Positions 33,480 through 45,987 of a DNA stretch of 64,000 bases are shown here, in pieces. The notes beneath the pieces are model-generated. The model had not been told where the DNA came from and searched no databases. It saw only the letters and a list, made by a program, of their open reading frames with translations. Within the stretch, counting starts at the first letter, position 1. Each line of letters opens with the position of its first letter. The DNA is from Lineus longissimus. Taxonomy: Eukaryota > Nemertea > Pilidiophora > Heteronemertea > Lineidae. The DNA is taken from assembly GCF_910592395.1 (NCBI RefSeq), contig NC_088318.1, positions 6,968,756 to 7,032,755 on the forward strand. The letters run 5' to 3'. The translations under genes and the position numbers were made by a program.

Positions 33480-34654
33480 GTCTACGGATATCTAATGATG
33501 TATAAGATACGCAGCACGCGCAACCACGTATCTTTTCAACATGGTTTCATCGAGGAAAATCTGCGAAAAACCGGTCTCCTGCTGTTGATATTTGACTATC
33601 GTAATGATGCTTGACCGGGATGTGCATCTGCTCTTTTTTAAACACAGTCCTATTCAGGTTTTATTGTAAAATACTTTGCAAGCCTTGAGTTAGGCCCGAA
33701 AAACTCATGGTATCAAAGTGAAACCAACAACAATCTTCATGATCATGCAACGTTGACATTGTCGTGTCACACTGGTCATCCTCTGTTGGGGATCTATCTT
33801 TTTAAGTTATGCGTGGGATCAGAATGATGTCATTTTGTAAACAAAGGTATGCATCTATAGCATGATAGAGGTTTTTCACATGACGAGGTTTTGATGCGCA
33901 CGCATCGAAGTATCTTTTTTAAGTTATGCATTGCGTGATGTCAGAACGACAGAATGACGTCATTTTGTAAACAATGGTATCCATCTATAGCATGAAAGAG
34001 GTTCTTCACGTGACGTCACACCATGACGTTTTGACATCCAGACGGACCACCAGCCAACATTTTCCTTTACGTTGACGGCCAAAATGGCCGCTTAAAACCA
34101 TTGTCGACGTCAATATGTAACATCAGGGAATAACCTCTATATATACACACTTCCTATAATTCCTCAGCTTATTTTGGAACTAGCATTTTCCTCCTTTGAC
34201 GTCATTATAACATTCAAAGCTGCTGTTCAACCATGACTTTCACCTTGGCTTTGTCAGTCCTCGTCATAGGCCTATTTTCCTACTATGACATCACTATTAT
34301 TGAACATACAGTGCCACCATTATAGGAAGGGAAGGGTGTATACTATAATAGCCAGGCCTGCCTACATGTACAGTCTATACCATCTCTTGGCAGAGAGAGT
34401 GCAAAGCCAAAAAAGAAGTGCCCATGCATTGGTGAAATTTTGTGTACAAAATAAACTTTCAAAATTGTTTAATAAAAACACGTCAGGAGACAGAAAAACA
34501 TTGAGTAATGTGATGATGGGTTTTTAAAAATTTCCGAGGACGACTTTTTCATGGTAGTACGGCTTTTTGAAAACGAAACTACTTGACATCATAATACAAT
34601 GTAATATACAGGCCTCCACAAGATATTCTGTGTGCCTTAGAGATGGTATACCTA
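33480..34654. other. Intergenic with a decayed MITE
   Basis: A relative of the AGAGGTTCTTCA foldback lies at about 33985-34140, with a fragment at 33866. No gene is supported. Confidence 0.5.
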
Positions 34655-35110
34655 GAGTATTATGCCCGCTTCTGTATTCTGCTATATAACTCAGGAACTG
34701 CTTGTCCAGTAGACTTGAAATTTTTATGGTGTGAAGGCCTAGGATAGTTCCCTATCGATTTTGGGCCAAATCCAAGATGGCCACCAGGCCACCATACTGT
34801 TTTTTGCATTCTGCCGCTTAAATTTAGAACCAAGTGAGTGACAAACCTGAATTTTCTGTGGTGTGATGCTCTAGTGTAGGGGAGGATCCCTATCCATTTT
34901 GGGCCCGACCTAAAACCAATCATGGCCGCTAGGTGGCCCTCTTTGTTTTTCGCATTCCGCCCCATAACTTGAGAACCGAGTCAGTGTAAAAAACCTAACT
35001 TAAATGTGGTGTGATGTTCTAGTTAAAGGGAGGTGTCATATTCATTTTGGGCTCGACCTAAAATCCGTCATGACCGCCAGGGGGCCATCTTTGTTTTTTT
35101 ACCTGGCGGC
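34655..35110. repeat. ~155-bp tandem repeat, three degenerate units
   Basis: Each unit has GTGTGATG/GTGTGAAG, CCCTATCNATTTTGGGC, a GGCCGCNAGGNGGCC-type box and GCATTCYGCC. Units start near 34660, 34795 and 34955, and diverge from each other by roughly a quarter. Confidence 0.7.
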
Positions 35111-35639
35111 CATATTGAAAATTGAACTAAGTCATATGTCTCTGAAACTAATGGTTGGATTTCAACGAAACTTCTTGTGTTTATGTATCTATGTACCTAT
35201 AGACATCACTCTAAAAAAACGCTTTGTCAGTTACTACAGCAGGGTCAGGAACCATTCAAACATTCTTATCAAACTCTCGGGAAACCTCGCGCTCAGAGGC
35301 AGCGGCTCTTCAGTTTCAAATAATATTACCTCTCTATCTCAAGCTCTCAATATACCCAGGGACACACTTCATCTCAGGCCTTGTGCCATTCATAATATAT
35401 ATGTACCTGCGAAGACCTTCGTTGGCGGGCCCGTGCCATACGTGAGTTCGCTGAGTACAGGGATGCTAACCCAGCAGAGAGAGAACAAATCAAAAATATA
35501 CTTCACTTCTTGTGTTTATTATAATATCATTATTTCTCACCTGATTTCTCCTATGTGCGGTATATATGGCCTAATTTGCATATCAAAAATGTGTTCAGGA
35601 CTACTTTTTTCTCAAATATGAGCATGCAGAATGGCTTTT
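35111..35639. other. No supported gene
   Basis: Open frames exist, and one frame at about 35405-35500 reads RWRARAIREFAEYRDANPAE, which looks helical and protein-like. It has no clean splice context or flanking exon, so it is left uncalled. Confidence 0.3.
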
Positions 35640-36030
35640 ATATGGCTATATGCAGGAGAACTTATTTAATGCATGCAGGACATGAAATGAAAATGATAGG
35701 CCATGTTCTCAACATATCTCACGTCCTGCATATACTTTTTATCTCCTGAATATGTTTTATGTCTTGCATAGAATATTTCACGTCCTGCATACACTTCTGC
35801 TGTTCTGCATATATTTCTTAGATTTTTCTTGTCTTGGATATTAATATTTAAGGTCCTGCACATATTTTTCGTCTCCTGCATATAATTTTAATGTCCTGCA
35901 TGTATTTTTCTTGTCCTGAATATAAATCTAAAGTCCTGCATGCACTTCTCATGTTCTGCATATATTTCTTTTGTTCTGCATAAATATTTCATGTCCTGAA
36001 CATATTTCTCAAAATGTCCTGAATAAATTC
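35640..36030. repeat. Degenerate ~25-30-bp array around CCTGCATATA
   Basis: At least fourteen variants of the word TGTCCTGCATATA (TCCTGAATAT, TTCTGCATAT, TCTTGCATAG) occur, separated by T-rich spacers ATTTTTCTTG and similar. Spacing is about 25-30 bp and fairly even. Confidence 0.8.
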
Positions 36031-36640
36031 CCTTTTGGCTTGCCATATATGACCTTCTTTTCAAGGTCACATAGGTCAAATGGCGTAAGTTGGCTGTTAC
36101 CATGGAACGTTTCTTTAACCACAATGACCAGTGATCTCAAATTCAGTCCACATGTAGCCAATAGGTCAGGTGATCTCAGGGGCCGATGTTGGGTCCGATC
36201 TGCTTCACCGTTTCAAGGTCAGTGAGGTCAAATGGTGCAAGTTGGCCGTTGCACAGCTACTAGAGCACAATTCTTAACCGCGATGACAATTGATCCCAAA
36301 CTTGATACAAATGTAACCTATGGTCAGGTGATCTAAGGTGTCGAAGTTCGATCAGATCCGATTCACTATTTGGCCGCCAGGGGGCCAAGTCTGAGAACCT
36401 TAGAAATGTGATTTTTCCTTTATGAGTACTTCCCTGATTGCCACCAATTTGATAACATTGGTACATCTAGCGACTACAGTATGTCAGTATGTGTCACATG
36501 GATTTTCGATTTGACCCTGGAGTCAGATGGCAATTTGACTGTAAGCTATAGAACGTTTTAATGTAACCATTCGGCATAGAATGGTCAACTACATATCGCT
36601 ACAGTGAGCACAATGGGCTCTTGCTATTTTATTCTTTCCA
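36030..36640 (-). mobile_element. 302-bp-unit repeat family, copy E, inverted
   Basis: Read on the minus strand, the head is AGCCCATTGTGCTCACTG (about 36600-36620), then TTGGCCCCCTGGCGGCC (about 36380) and TGACCTATGTGACCTTGA (about 36060). It matches copies A-C in order but lacks a recognisable 3' hairpin. It ends about 165 bp before the exon at 36803. Confidence 0.65.
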
Positions 36641-36802
36641 GGGATAATTTTTTCCAGGAGGATAGGTCAGGGATGGCCATGAAGGACAAGCAAAGAGTTA
36701 GACCATGACCACCATTCCCCTACCCTGGAGGAAATCGGATCTACTCTACATCGCATTACAAGAAAAATTCTAACAGATAAAATATGAATCTGTCATTTTC
36801 AG

Positions 36803-38645
36803 AAGTAACATTTGAAGATGAGGTAGAGGATGATGTCGATAATCAGACTGATGAGGACGATAATGATGAAGGTGAAGATGAAGGTGGTCATGATTATGAT
36901 CAGGATGAGTCTGATGTTGGTGTTGCCGAGGCGGATGCAGGTATGTGGCCAAGATATAAGGATGTCACATCACAGTACCTGTTTTGCCAAAATTTCTTAT
37001 GATTCAGTGGCTCACTCCCTGCAGTACTCAGCTGCCGATTTTGGATTACTTAGCAGTCAACTGCGTACCTCATGAGACAAACGAAAACCTTCCGAAGTGG
37101 TAGCATAAATTGCAGAGTAGCCTCAGTCCTTAGCATGATCAGGGGTGTTAGGCATAATGCAAAAATGGCTAATTTCCTGAAATGATGGTCGTAGGTTTAC
37201 TCTCTTCTGGTAGAAGCCACATATGAATTGGCTTTCTAATATGACCTATTTTTCAAGGTCACAAAGCTATGGACAGCTAACTGAGTTCAAATATACACTT
37301 CGGTAATTTCAAAGGCCATGGTCCATTCTTGAGAATTTACCACCGCATAGTAATCACCTGTGATGCATTTTAGTACTACCGTCCTACTGACCTAGGTCTG
37401 CCTGGACCCTGGCCTTTAAGGGGAACCCATGAGCTAAAGTGCAATCTCATTCCTTGTCTGGCTGAAATAATGATGTTACATGAGGAAAACACAATGTTTC
37501 TGGACCATTTTAGCTTTGGTATGTATTATGTGAATTATTCCAATTTTGTCAGGTCTGCAATGAAAATATTTGACATTGTTCTAATTCTAGTTCCAAGTTC
37601 TAGTTCCAAGACTTTGAAGACAAAGAAAACAAAGAAGAAAAAGGAAGCGCCCCACACATCAAAGAAAGGTAATCTAAACCTGATGAAAAGAAGCAATATT
37701 AATTGAAAAACGTTAATGGTACAGAAAAGATGGACCTGTGCTCTCCATGTCGTTACAAACCCTGCCAGCATCTTGGCATGAAACTGTAGAGCAAAGCTAA
37801 AAGCCTTATAAGAATCAGGGAAATAGGTCTACTTAGTTTGAGTAGATTTAATTGAACTTTCTTAGCTAGGGCAGACTTCCTTTGGATGTTGGTAAAGTCC
37901 ATTTGCCCTCTCCTTCCTCGCCCAACCTAGGTTTGAACTCCCATTACCGTCAGATCACAAAAGCCAAAACAAAAAACTCCTTTTCCACGATATTGGTGAT
38001 TGGGTAATATCATCATTAATTGTAACAATAATCAAGGGAGATTTGTCAATTATCATGACTTTTCATCATTTTGCATTTTGCAAATTGCATTAATAAGACC
38101 AGGTGAGGTTCGGTTGTTCACATTGGCTAACGGGATCAGTCGGTAATATGGGTACCAGTTCAACTAGGAAGTTGCATGCGCTGGACTGACATCCCATTCT
38201 GGGGGAGTAGATACTAGAGCCACTTATTGTCACAGAAACCGGTGATAGGCAAAGCCCTTTGGCTAGAACAGGCTTTACTTTTTCCACTCCTCAAGATCAC
38301 AAAAGGTCAAGGCCTTCTTATCCTGCATACATGTAGGTGAATAATGTTAAACACATGGTCCCTGACTATTTTATTGTGGTTTGAATGATATTCCCAAGCA
38401 CTTATCCTTATTTGTAATGGGTTTTTTCAGCTCCATGGACTGATGAGCAAAGGGAAGCAGTCCTAAGGCACTTCCAGCGTCACATAGCTCTTAAAAAGTG
38501 CCCAGGAAAGAAAGATGTAGACGATTGTAAAAAAGAGGAGCCATGTGTTAAAGATAGGGATTGGAGGAACATCAAAGATTTTGTGAGACATCAAATTGTG
38601 AAAGCCAAAAAAAGGCAGGCTGATCAGTATAAAAAGTTCAAGTAA
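36803..38645 (+). CDS. 3' exons of a gene: acidic tract, Lys-rich tract, SANT/Myb-like C-terminus
   Basis: Three exons join in phase: 36803-36940, 37591-37668 and 38431-38645, each with AG before and (for the first two) GT after. The first encodes a strongly acidic low-complexity stretch (EDDVDNQTDEDDNDEGEDEG). The second is lysine-rich (KTLKTKKTKKKKEAPHTSKK), a likely nuclear localisation signal. The third encodes PWTDEQREAVLRHFQRHIAL, KKCPGKKDV and DRDWRNIKDFVRHQI, ending in a stop. The Trp spacing and terminal IKDFVR resemble a SANT/Myb-like fold, and similar C-termini occur on transposon-related proteins of fish and invertebrates (from memory, not searched). Upstream exons were not found; copy E lies immediately 5'. 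Function is unknown, probably nuclear. Confidence 0.55.
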
Positions 38646-38679
38646 AATTTATTGTAAGAAGATGTTTTGAGAATACCGT

Positions 38680-38812
38680 TACCGTCACATGGGATGACTT
38701 TGAACAGCGGGGCGACTTTGAAACCCCCCAGAAATGATTCTTGTGACGAGAAACATCTACAGCTGGGTGTTCAAAGTTACCCCACTGTTCAAAGTCACCC
38801 CGTGTGACGGTA
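38680..38812. mobile_element. 133-bp MITE, near-perfect hairpin, in 3' UTR position
   Basis: TACCGTCACATGGGATGACT at the left pairs with the right end, which finishes GTGTGACGGTA. Pairing continues through TTTGAACAGCGGGGCGACTT and beyond. It starts 34 bp after the preceding stop codon and has a second, inverted-orientation copy at 40415-40548. Confidence 0.85.
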
Positions 38813-40414
38813 CTTGGGTTCTGTATGTCATGTGCATGTATGTCGACTAAAGTTTGTGCAGCCAAACTGCCAATAGGCAAAAACATTGAGTCGGTGGCTG
38901 ATGTGATTATTTTCTCGAGCTAAACTTTCTCCATAAATATGATAAATAGATATCCTGAACATCAGGGGTTTTGTATTGCACTCATACCTCCCTTAGCTCT
39001 ATCCCTGAGTTTGAAGGGGGTCACCTATTTGTCACAATTTTTCACCGTCGGGTTTACGGCAGCCAATCAGGCTTCATGTGTAATATGGTACCCCTGATGT
39101 CCAGGGTGTAAATAGAGGGCCTGTGACTGAAGGCTAGCAAAGAACAGCAAAAATCTGTGGAACGATGCATTGGTCATTATCATCGTCTCTATAACCAATA
39201 TATTCAGTTAATCGCATTGATGAGACTTTTTTGCCATTTTCAGAGTGGACAATTTTTGCAAAAATGTCATGTCATCAATCATTGTTTAAGTCAAATGGTT
39301 GGCGCAGTGTGCATTTGCACCAATTTACATGTACTTAGTATATCGGTGCAAAATGTACACATAACTGTATCATCTCCTTTTGCAATGTATCATGTGTGTA
39401 TGCTTGCAATTGAATTCAAGTTGGGACCACCTTGCTCATTGGGAGGTGCCCGTTTGAAACCTGGAAGGAATGTCTGGACATTGCATGTCCCTATTATCAA
39501 TAGTGTAGATGAAGAGTCCCTGTTTGGTCAGTAAAAGACAAATCTCCCAATATTTTGGTGTTTTGTGATATCCTCTTCCTAAATCATCTTTTGACTAGGA
39601 CTTAATAGCCTGACTTTCTTACTTTGGAAACTTAATGATAACTTTAGGTGTTTAGGCACGTGACCAATACTATTTTGGGCACCATATTAGAAATCATGTA
39701 AAATCAGGTGCCTGACATACAAGGTTTGAGCCCAAGTTTAAGTCATGAACTTGAGTGAGTTAATAATTCCACAGTCCAAATAACTAAATACTTTGTAGAG
39801 GGCTCATGGTTTATAGCGGGTCATTGCGCTTTCAGTGTCACTCATATTGTGGCGCTTTGAATCACTTCAGAGTGTAGTGTGACGCTACCAAAATGTATGC
39901 CCTATAACCAAAGCGAATTCCGCTATTCAATATCAGAAAAACGGTTTGATAGGGCTTTTAGTGTGAACACAATGTATCTCAGGCTACTGAGTAACAATTA
40001 GTGGGAGCAAACAAAATCGTGTTTCTATGGTTACTTAGACAGTCTGGCACCCAATATAACAAAAGTTATATGCAATGGGGAAATATAAAATGTGTAAAGT
40101 TGATGTACTCGGATAAAAATCACTAGTACTTGTGGCAAGTGTTTGTGGCTAGATGACATTGATGATATTATGTAGAGAAACATTGCATACTACAGTGTGG
40201 TGAAAAAGCTCAAACCCACACTGTGGAACAAATTGTATAGGTATTTGCTGAATTGTTGTATACTTTGATTAATTGTTCATGCAAAGTCAATATCATGGCC
40301 TAAATGCCTTAACATTAGACTTACAGTCGGCTTATATCTGTGAAATAAGGCTGTTGCATTAGGGTCGGTAACAAGCAGAGGAGAGGAGTGGTTTCATATT
40401 TTCAGTGTCTGTAG
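38813..40414. other. Intergenic, nothing recognisable
   Basis: One 125-codon open frame (39157-39534) has no domain, no splice context and biased composition. No repeat structure was noticed. Confidence 0.4.
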
Positions 40415-40548
40415 TACCGTCACACAAGGTGACTTTGAACAGTGGGGTAACTTTGAACACCCGGCTGTAGATGTTTCTCGTCACAACAATCATTTCTGGG
40501 GGGTGTTCAAAGTCACCCTGCTGTTTAAAGTCACCCTATGTGATGGTA
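40415..40548. mobile_element. 134-bp MITE, second copy
   Basis: TACCGTCACACAAGGTGACT ... GTGATGGTA. It is the same family as 38680-38812 and in the opposite orientation, judging from the order of the AGATGTTTCTCGTCAC segment. Confidence 0.85.
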
Positions 40549-40839
40549 CTGATGATCTTCAACTCGGGCTCCAGCTATTGTGCAGTGGCATGCAGTTATG
40601 TTCATCAGTAAGCCTGATGTAACCTTGTGAAAAAAAGTCCTAATTAAATTACTTAGTGAAGTTTGAAGTATTTTTTACTAAAACTATTATACCATTCACT
40701 GTAAATGATAGTGGCTCAGGAAAGTAATTATCGGACCGGCTATTGGCGATATATAGTACTTAGAGGGTGCCTATTGTGTTGTGTATGCCTGCGTACAGGA
40801 TGTGGTGTCCTAAAAATCACTAAAAGGTGTGTACTTTAT

Positions 40840-43460
40840 CAAACTATGCTCCTAGACAAGGCTCAAGAAAGAGCTTAGTTTTTATTTGGGCAGGACTGTA
40901 ACTCCTAATTATTGAGGCAAATGACTTCGCACTTCACAAAATCTAAGTGTAGTATTATTGGGAAGCCATTGCTGAACCATCTAAAAATCTGTTACTGTTT
41001 ATTACCACTTCATAAGGAGTAAGTCTTCATATTTTCTGATTATTTAGTAGGGCATTTTATGTTACCGAGGTAATCAATTTTCATTTGCTGAGGAAATGAG
41101 TATACATGTATTAACTAGGTCTAGGGGCTCACGATCTCAACGAATAGATAGTGCAGGAATAGAGTCCCCACTTAGTCAACACAGAGTGTGTCCTTCTGCT
41201 CAACCCTTGTCAAATGGGGACAAAATGTACAGAGGCATTTGTGTCCCCATTTGTTGGATTAAATATGGGTAGTCCCCATTTGGCACAAAACATATGTATG
41301 TGTGTCAAACTATGCTCCTAGACAAGGCTCAAGAAAGACTTTAGTTTATATTGTTGGCAGGTTATCATGGTTATTGAGGCAAATGGCTTTGCACTACACA
41401 AAAACTAATTGTAGTATATTTGAAAAGCCATTGCTGCACCTTTTAAAAATCTGTTACTGTTTATTACCACTTCATAAGGAGTAAGTCTTCATATTTTCTG
41501 ATTATTTAGTAGTTCATTTTATGTTACCGAGGTAATTAATTGTCATTTGTTGAGAAAATGAGCATACATGTATTAACAGAGGGTCAAGGGGTTTGTACAA
41601 AGTTGTTTGAATTGAGGGTCTTGGGACCTATCTAAATTTGTGTGCAAACTTCTACAGATAGGTTCATACACGAGCCGTGGAAAAAAGAATATCAATAGAT
41701 TTATACAGAATCTCCTCAAATTGCCATCCTAGCATCAAGATGATGAGGAGGTGTTTCGGTTGTCTAAACTGGGTCCCTTATAGATCTGCGACTGTATCTC
41801 GATGTGCCTTTCTCTCTTGTATTTGTTGCCAAATGGGGTCACTTTCCCCAAATCGACCACACAAGTTTGAACCCCTAGCAAATGGAGCCCCCACTTAGTC
41901 AGCACAGGATGTGTCCTTCTGCTCCATCCTTGTCAAATAGGGACAAAATGTACAGAGGCATTTGTGTCCCCATTTGTTGGATTAAATATGGGTAGTCCCC
42001 ATTTGGCACAAAACATATGTATGTGTGTCAAACTATGCTCCTAGACAAGGCTCAAGAAAGACTTTAGTTTATATTGTTGGCAGGTTATCATGGTTATTGA
42101 GGCAAATGGCTTTGCACTACACAAAAACTAATTGTAGTATATTTGAAAAGCCATTGCTGAACCTTTTAAAAATCTGTTACTGTTTATTACCACTTCATAA
42201 GGAGTAAGTCTTCATATTTTCTGATTATTTAGTAGTGCATTTTATGTTACCAAGGTAATTAATTGTCATTTGTTGAGAAAATGAGCATACATGTATTAAC
42301 AGAGGGTCAAGGGGTTTGTACAAAGTTGTTTGAATTGAGGGTCTTGGGACCTATCTAAATTTGTGTGCAAACTTCTACAGATAGGTTCATACACGAGCCG
42401 TGGAAAAAAGAATATCAATGGATTTATACAGAATCTCCTCAAATTGCCATCCTAGCATCAAGATGATGAGGAGGTGTTTCGGTTGTCTAAACTGGGTCTC
42501 TGATAGATCTGCGACTGTATCTCGATGTGTCTTTCTCTCTTGTATTTGTTGCCAAATGGGGTCACTTCCCCCAAATTGACCACACAAATTTGAACCCCGA
42601 GCAAATGGAGCCCCCACTTAGTCAGCACAGGATGTGTCCTTCTGCTCCATCCTTGTCAAATGGGGACAACATGTACATAGGCATTAGTGTCCCCATTTGT
42701 GGGATTATTATATATGGGTAGTCCCCATTTGGCACAAAACATATGTATATGTGTTAAACTATGCTCCTAGACAAGTCTCAAGAAAGACTTCAGTTTATAT
42801 TGTTGGCAGGTTATTGAGGCAAATGGCTTTGCACTACACAAAAACTGAGTGTAGTATATTTGAAAAGCCATTGCTGAACCATTTAAAAATCTGTTACTGT
42901 TTATTATCACTTCATAAGGAGTTAGTCTTCATATTTTCTGATTATTTAGTAGTGCATTTTATGTTACCAAGGTAATTAATTGTCATTTGTTGAGAAAATG
43001 AGCATACATGTATTAACAGAGGGTCAAGGGGTTTGTACAAAGTTGTTTGAATTGAGGGTCTTGGGACCTGTCTTAATTTGTGTGCAAACTTCTACTTATA
43101 GGTTTATACACGAGCCGTGGAAAAAAGAATATCAATAGATTTATACAGAATCTCCTCAAATTGCCATCCTGGCATCAAGACGATGAGGTGTTTCGGTTGT
43201 CTAAACTGGGTCCCTGATAAATCTGCGACTGTATCTCGATGTGTCTTTCTCTCTTGTATTTGTTGCAAAATGGGGTCACTTCCCCCAAATCGACCACACA
43301 AGTTTGAACCCCTAGCAAATAGAGCCCCAACTTAGTCAGCACAGGATGTATCCTTCTGCTCCATCCTTGTCAATAGGGACAAAATGTACATAAGCATTTG
43401 TGTCCCCATTTGTGAGATTAAATATGGGTAGTCCCCATTTGGCACAAAACACATGTGTTG
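40840..43460. repeat. 723-bp tandem array (about 3.6 units)
   Basis: TCAAACTATGCTCCTAGACA and its variants start units at 40842, 41308, 42031 and 42754. Two full spacings are exactly 723 bp, and the first unit is internally shortened to about 466 bp. Each unit repeats the same chance ORFs and contains GTCCCCATTTG two or three times, including the word GTCCCCATTTGGCACAAAAC at each unit end. Confidence 0.9.
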
Positions 43461-44292
43461 GGGGGGGGGGAGTTAATGGGCTTTGTATGCTTTTTAGTTC
43501 ACCTTTGGTAAGTCATACACCCTACCTAACATTGGGGCGCTGTGTGTCTAATTATGAAGTATAAAGAGGAAACTCTAGGACCTCTCATTGACGAACAAAG
43601 TGAAAGTTACAGTTGACCTTTAGTGCTGAATAGGCGAGATCTACTACTTGTGATGCAGAGTGGAGACATTTTTGGTCATTATAACCCAAGGAAGGGTCTA
43701 TAGTAATTATGCACCGTCCATTATCATCCATTGTCGTAAACATTTGGTGGCACATTTTTTTACGGCTGAAGCCGTTTTATTCAAACTTGGTACAGTGTAC
43801 ACTTCTGGGTGACGGCTACTTCCAATGTAAATATCTCTGAAACGACTCGGTTGAGGTTATGGCATTACTGAAGAGGATAGGCATATTTGGTTACTTCTAC
43901 ACAAACTCTTCAAATGGAATTTCGGGGATAAATTTAGACAAAATGACCGATTTTGGTAATGCCATAATAGAGGGTTTAAAAGAAAATAAAAATTCACTAT
44001 CCTTATTGGAAGTGCCTTATTTCTGTCACACATAGGGCCTTGACCCAACTGCTTCAGAGGTATTTACATCAGAAATGTTCCCCTTATATGGCTTAACTGC
44101 CATTTGGCCTCTGGGTCTATTTTTTTAGTATATTCACTGGCAAGTTACGAAGTTATTAACTTTGTTCAGGATGTGCTGGCTTACTTCAAGTTATTTTGAA
44201 CTTCCATTACTGTAGTTTTAGTTAGACATATTTTTTTTATGTACATGCACTCTTGCAAGAAAACAAGTTTGTAATTAACATCATTTTTTCAG
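43461..44292. other. Intergenic, nothing recognisable
   Basis: A G10 run at about 43460. TTTTGGTAATGCCATAAT and ATGGCATTACTGAAGAG form a weak inverted pair at about 43860/43950. No gene is supported. Confidence 0.4.
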
Positions 44293-44976
44293 GAGATTTT
44301 TGCAAGGCATCCTGTTCTGACCTTTGTCAAGTGCCAATTTACCAAAACAATCGAAGTTCTGATCAGTATGGGCTACCCGGTATGTTATTTTGGTTACCAA
44401 ACGTCTCTCTAGTGGCAGAGATTTGCTTTTGGCTAAAAACTAGAGCAAAATTGTGACGCAAATTTGAAATAGATACTGTTAACAGTGTATTGGTTCTCGC
44501 CAAATACTGCCTGGAAAGTGGGTCACCCACAGCGAAAATATAGTGTGTTGGACGTGACTGTTTTTTTTGTAATTAATGGCCAATACCAAACCTACCTCAG
44601 CAGAACGTTTGAGAACCAAACTACATGATATGTGTGATTGTGTTTCACAAGGAGTTCATTAAAATATTCTACTGGGTAGCTAGTCTTGTTAATACATATT
44701 AGTATGTTGGATTGTAATTATGTTCTGCAAAGTGTTAATTGAAATGTGCTAACAGGTTTTGTTGGTCTAAAAAATATTGTCTCTCCGTGTCCAATAAATG
44801 CAGTTCAAAGGGAAAGCCTACATATTTCTGTGTCCTGCATGGTTAATGCTGATGTTGCACTTCCTAGATTTTACCCATCCTTGATAACCAGGGTCCTGGT
44901 CATTTCATACTTCCAATCCAACTCAGAAACCACAGAATTTTTGGAGTGGTGCACTGCCTCAGATAAGTCTGAATGA
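44293..44976 (+). CDS. Possible two-exon 3' gene fragment, unknown
   Basis: Exon 44293-44379 (TTTTTTCAG acceptor, GTATGT donor) and exon 44756-44976 (AACAG acceptor, stop) join in phase to give GDFCKASCSDLCQVPIY ... FVGLKNIVSPCPINAVQRES ... EFLEWCTASDKSE. The Cys-rich character is notable, but no family was recognised. An alternative frame of the first exon is also open but meets a stop at once in the second. Weak support; it could be chance. Confidence 0.2.
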
Positions 44977-45076
44977 GATTGAACCAAGAAGTTTTAAGTT
45001 GATACCAGCATTGTCCTGTGCTGTCTGCTCACCACTGGCAATGGTTCTCAATTCACTTGTATGACCAGCTTAATAG

Positions 45077-45192
45077 GCATCATTGTGTATTTTGAACATC
45101 GTTGATGTGTTCTGCTGTGAACATGGTGAATATAGCATCATTGTGTATTTTTAACATCGTTGATGTGTTCTGCTGTGAACATGGTGAATATA
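45077..45192. repeat. 58-bp tandem duplication
   Basis: GCATCATTGTGTATTTT...GTTGATGTGTTCTGCTGTGA occurs at 45077 and 45135. A third partial copy of its right part (AACATGGTGAATATAGCAAT) recurs at about 45387. Confidence 0.85.
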
Positions 45193-45229
45193 GCAATGAT
45201 AATTTTATCAGCTTCAATTTTCCGTTTTC

Positions 45230-45377
45230 CCCATATTGACAATGTGGGACGTACCTGTTTAAATGGTCAAATTAGAAATCAAATTTATCAGACAGATACC
45301 TTATAGTCTAATGTTACTTCATGAGAAGTTATTATCTTGCAGCCCTTAGATTAAGGTGGTCCACATTTAGGGGGTTT
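45230..45377. repeat. ~148-bp direct repeat, left copy (bounds the duplication block)
   Basis: TATTGACAATGTGGGACGTA...CCACATTTAGGGGGTTT is repeated at 53168-53314 with only a few differences, 7.9 kb away and in the same orientation. Confidence 0.9.
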
Positions 45378-45760
45378 GCTGTTAACATGGTGAATATAGC
45401 AATGATAATTTTATCAGCTTCAATTTTCCGTTGATGTACCAGTACACTTGGTCCATGAGAATCAAGACAACAATCAATGTAGGCTTTGTCAGCATGGATA
45501 TACCATTTAGGAACAGTAGCCCGCTAAGCTGAAGTGTCCAGCTCACTCATTTTAAGAAATTTCGCCGGGGATTCAGCTTGTGTGGGTTTTCTATATGAGT
45601 GGATGATGTTTTTTAGACCATACCTGGCAAAGGATTCCATGGTGATTTCTGGTTCTCATTTAAATCAGTTGTTAATGATTAAATAAATATGTTTCTCTTA
45701 AACATGATTTTTATAGAGATGTGTTTTCTTTTCTTTTGTTGCCTGTGATGCCTACTCAAG

Positions 45761-45987
45761 GAAAAAGTAAACTTGCAACAGTTTGGGTGAATATTTCTAA
45801 AAATTGCACTAAGAACATAGTAGGTGGGCAGAAAATAACAGTCTCTGGTTCACCGACCAGGAGTATTTGCTTTGATGTACATTTTGATACATTCCCTGGT
45901 ACATTAACCTATTCTCACGATGATAGTTATGAAAAATTGGTGTCCGTTTACTTTTTCCATGAGTCGGTGTATAGGCTTACTGACTAA
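45761..45987 (+). CDS. Possible exon, ~75 codons, duplicated at 50.6 kb; unknown
   Basis: A long pyrimidine tract and TCAAG precede an open frame with NISKNCTKNIVGGQKITVSG, RSICFDVHFDTFPGTL and EKLVSVYFFHESVYRLTD, ending in a stop. The copy at 50615-50848 keeps this frame open over at least 66 codons. The differences seen include three silent changes and four replacements. No family is recognised. It could be a real exon or a chance ORF kept by recent duplication. Confidence 0.25.

Noticed and set aside
35405-35500. Protein-like helical stretch (RWRARAIREFAEYRDANPAE)
   Set aside because: No start, splice sites or neighbouring exon in frame. Too short to call as a gene or pseudogene.
35640-36030. 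Evenly spaced array resembling a CRISPR
   Set aside because: Word and spacers are degenerate, there are no cas genes, and the window is eukaryotic. The same applies to 4070-5035.
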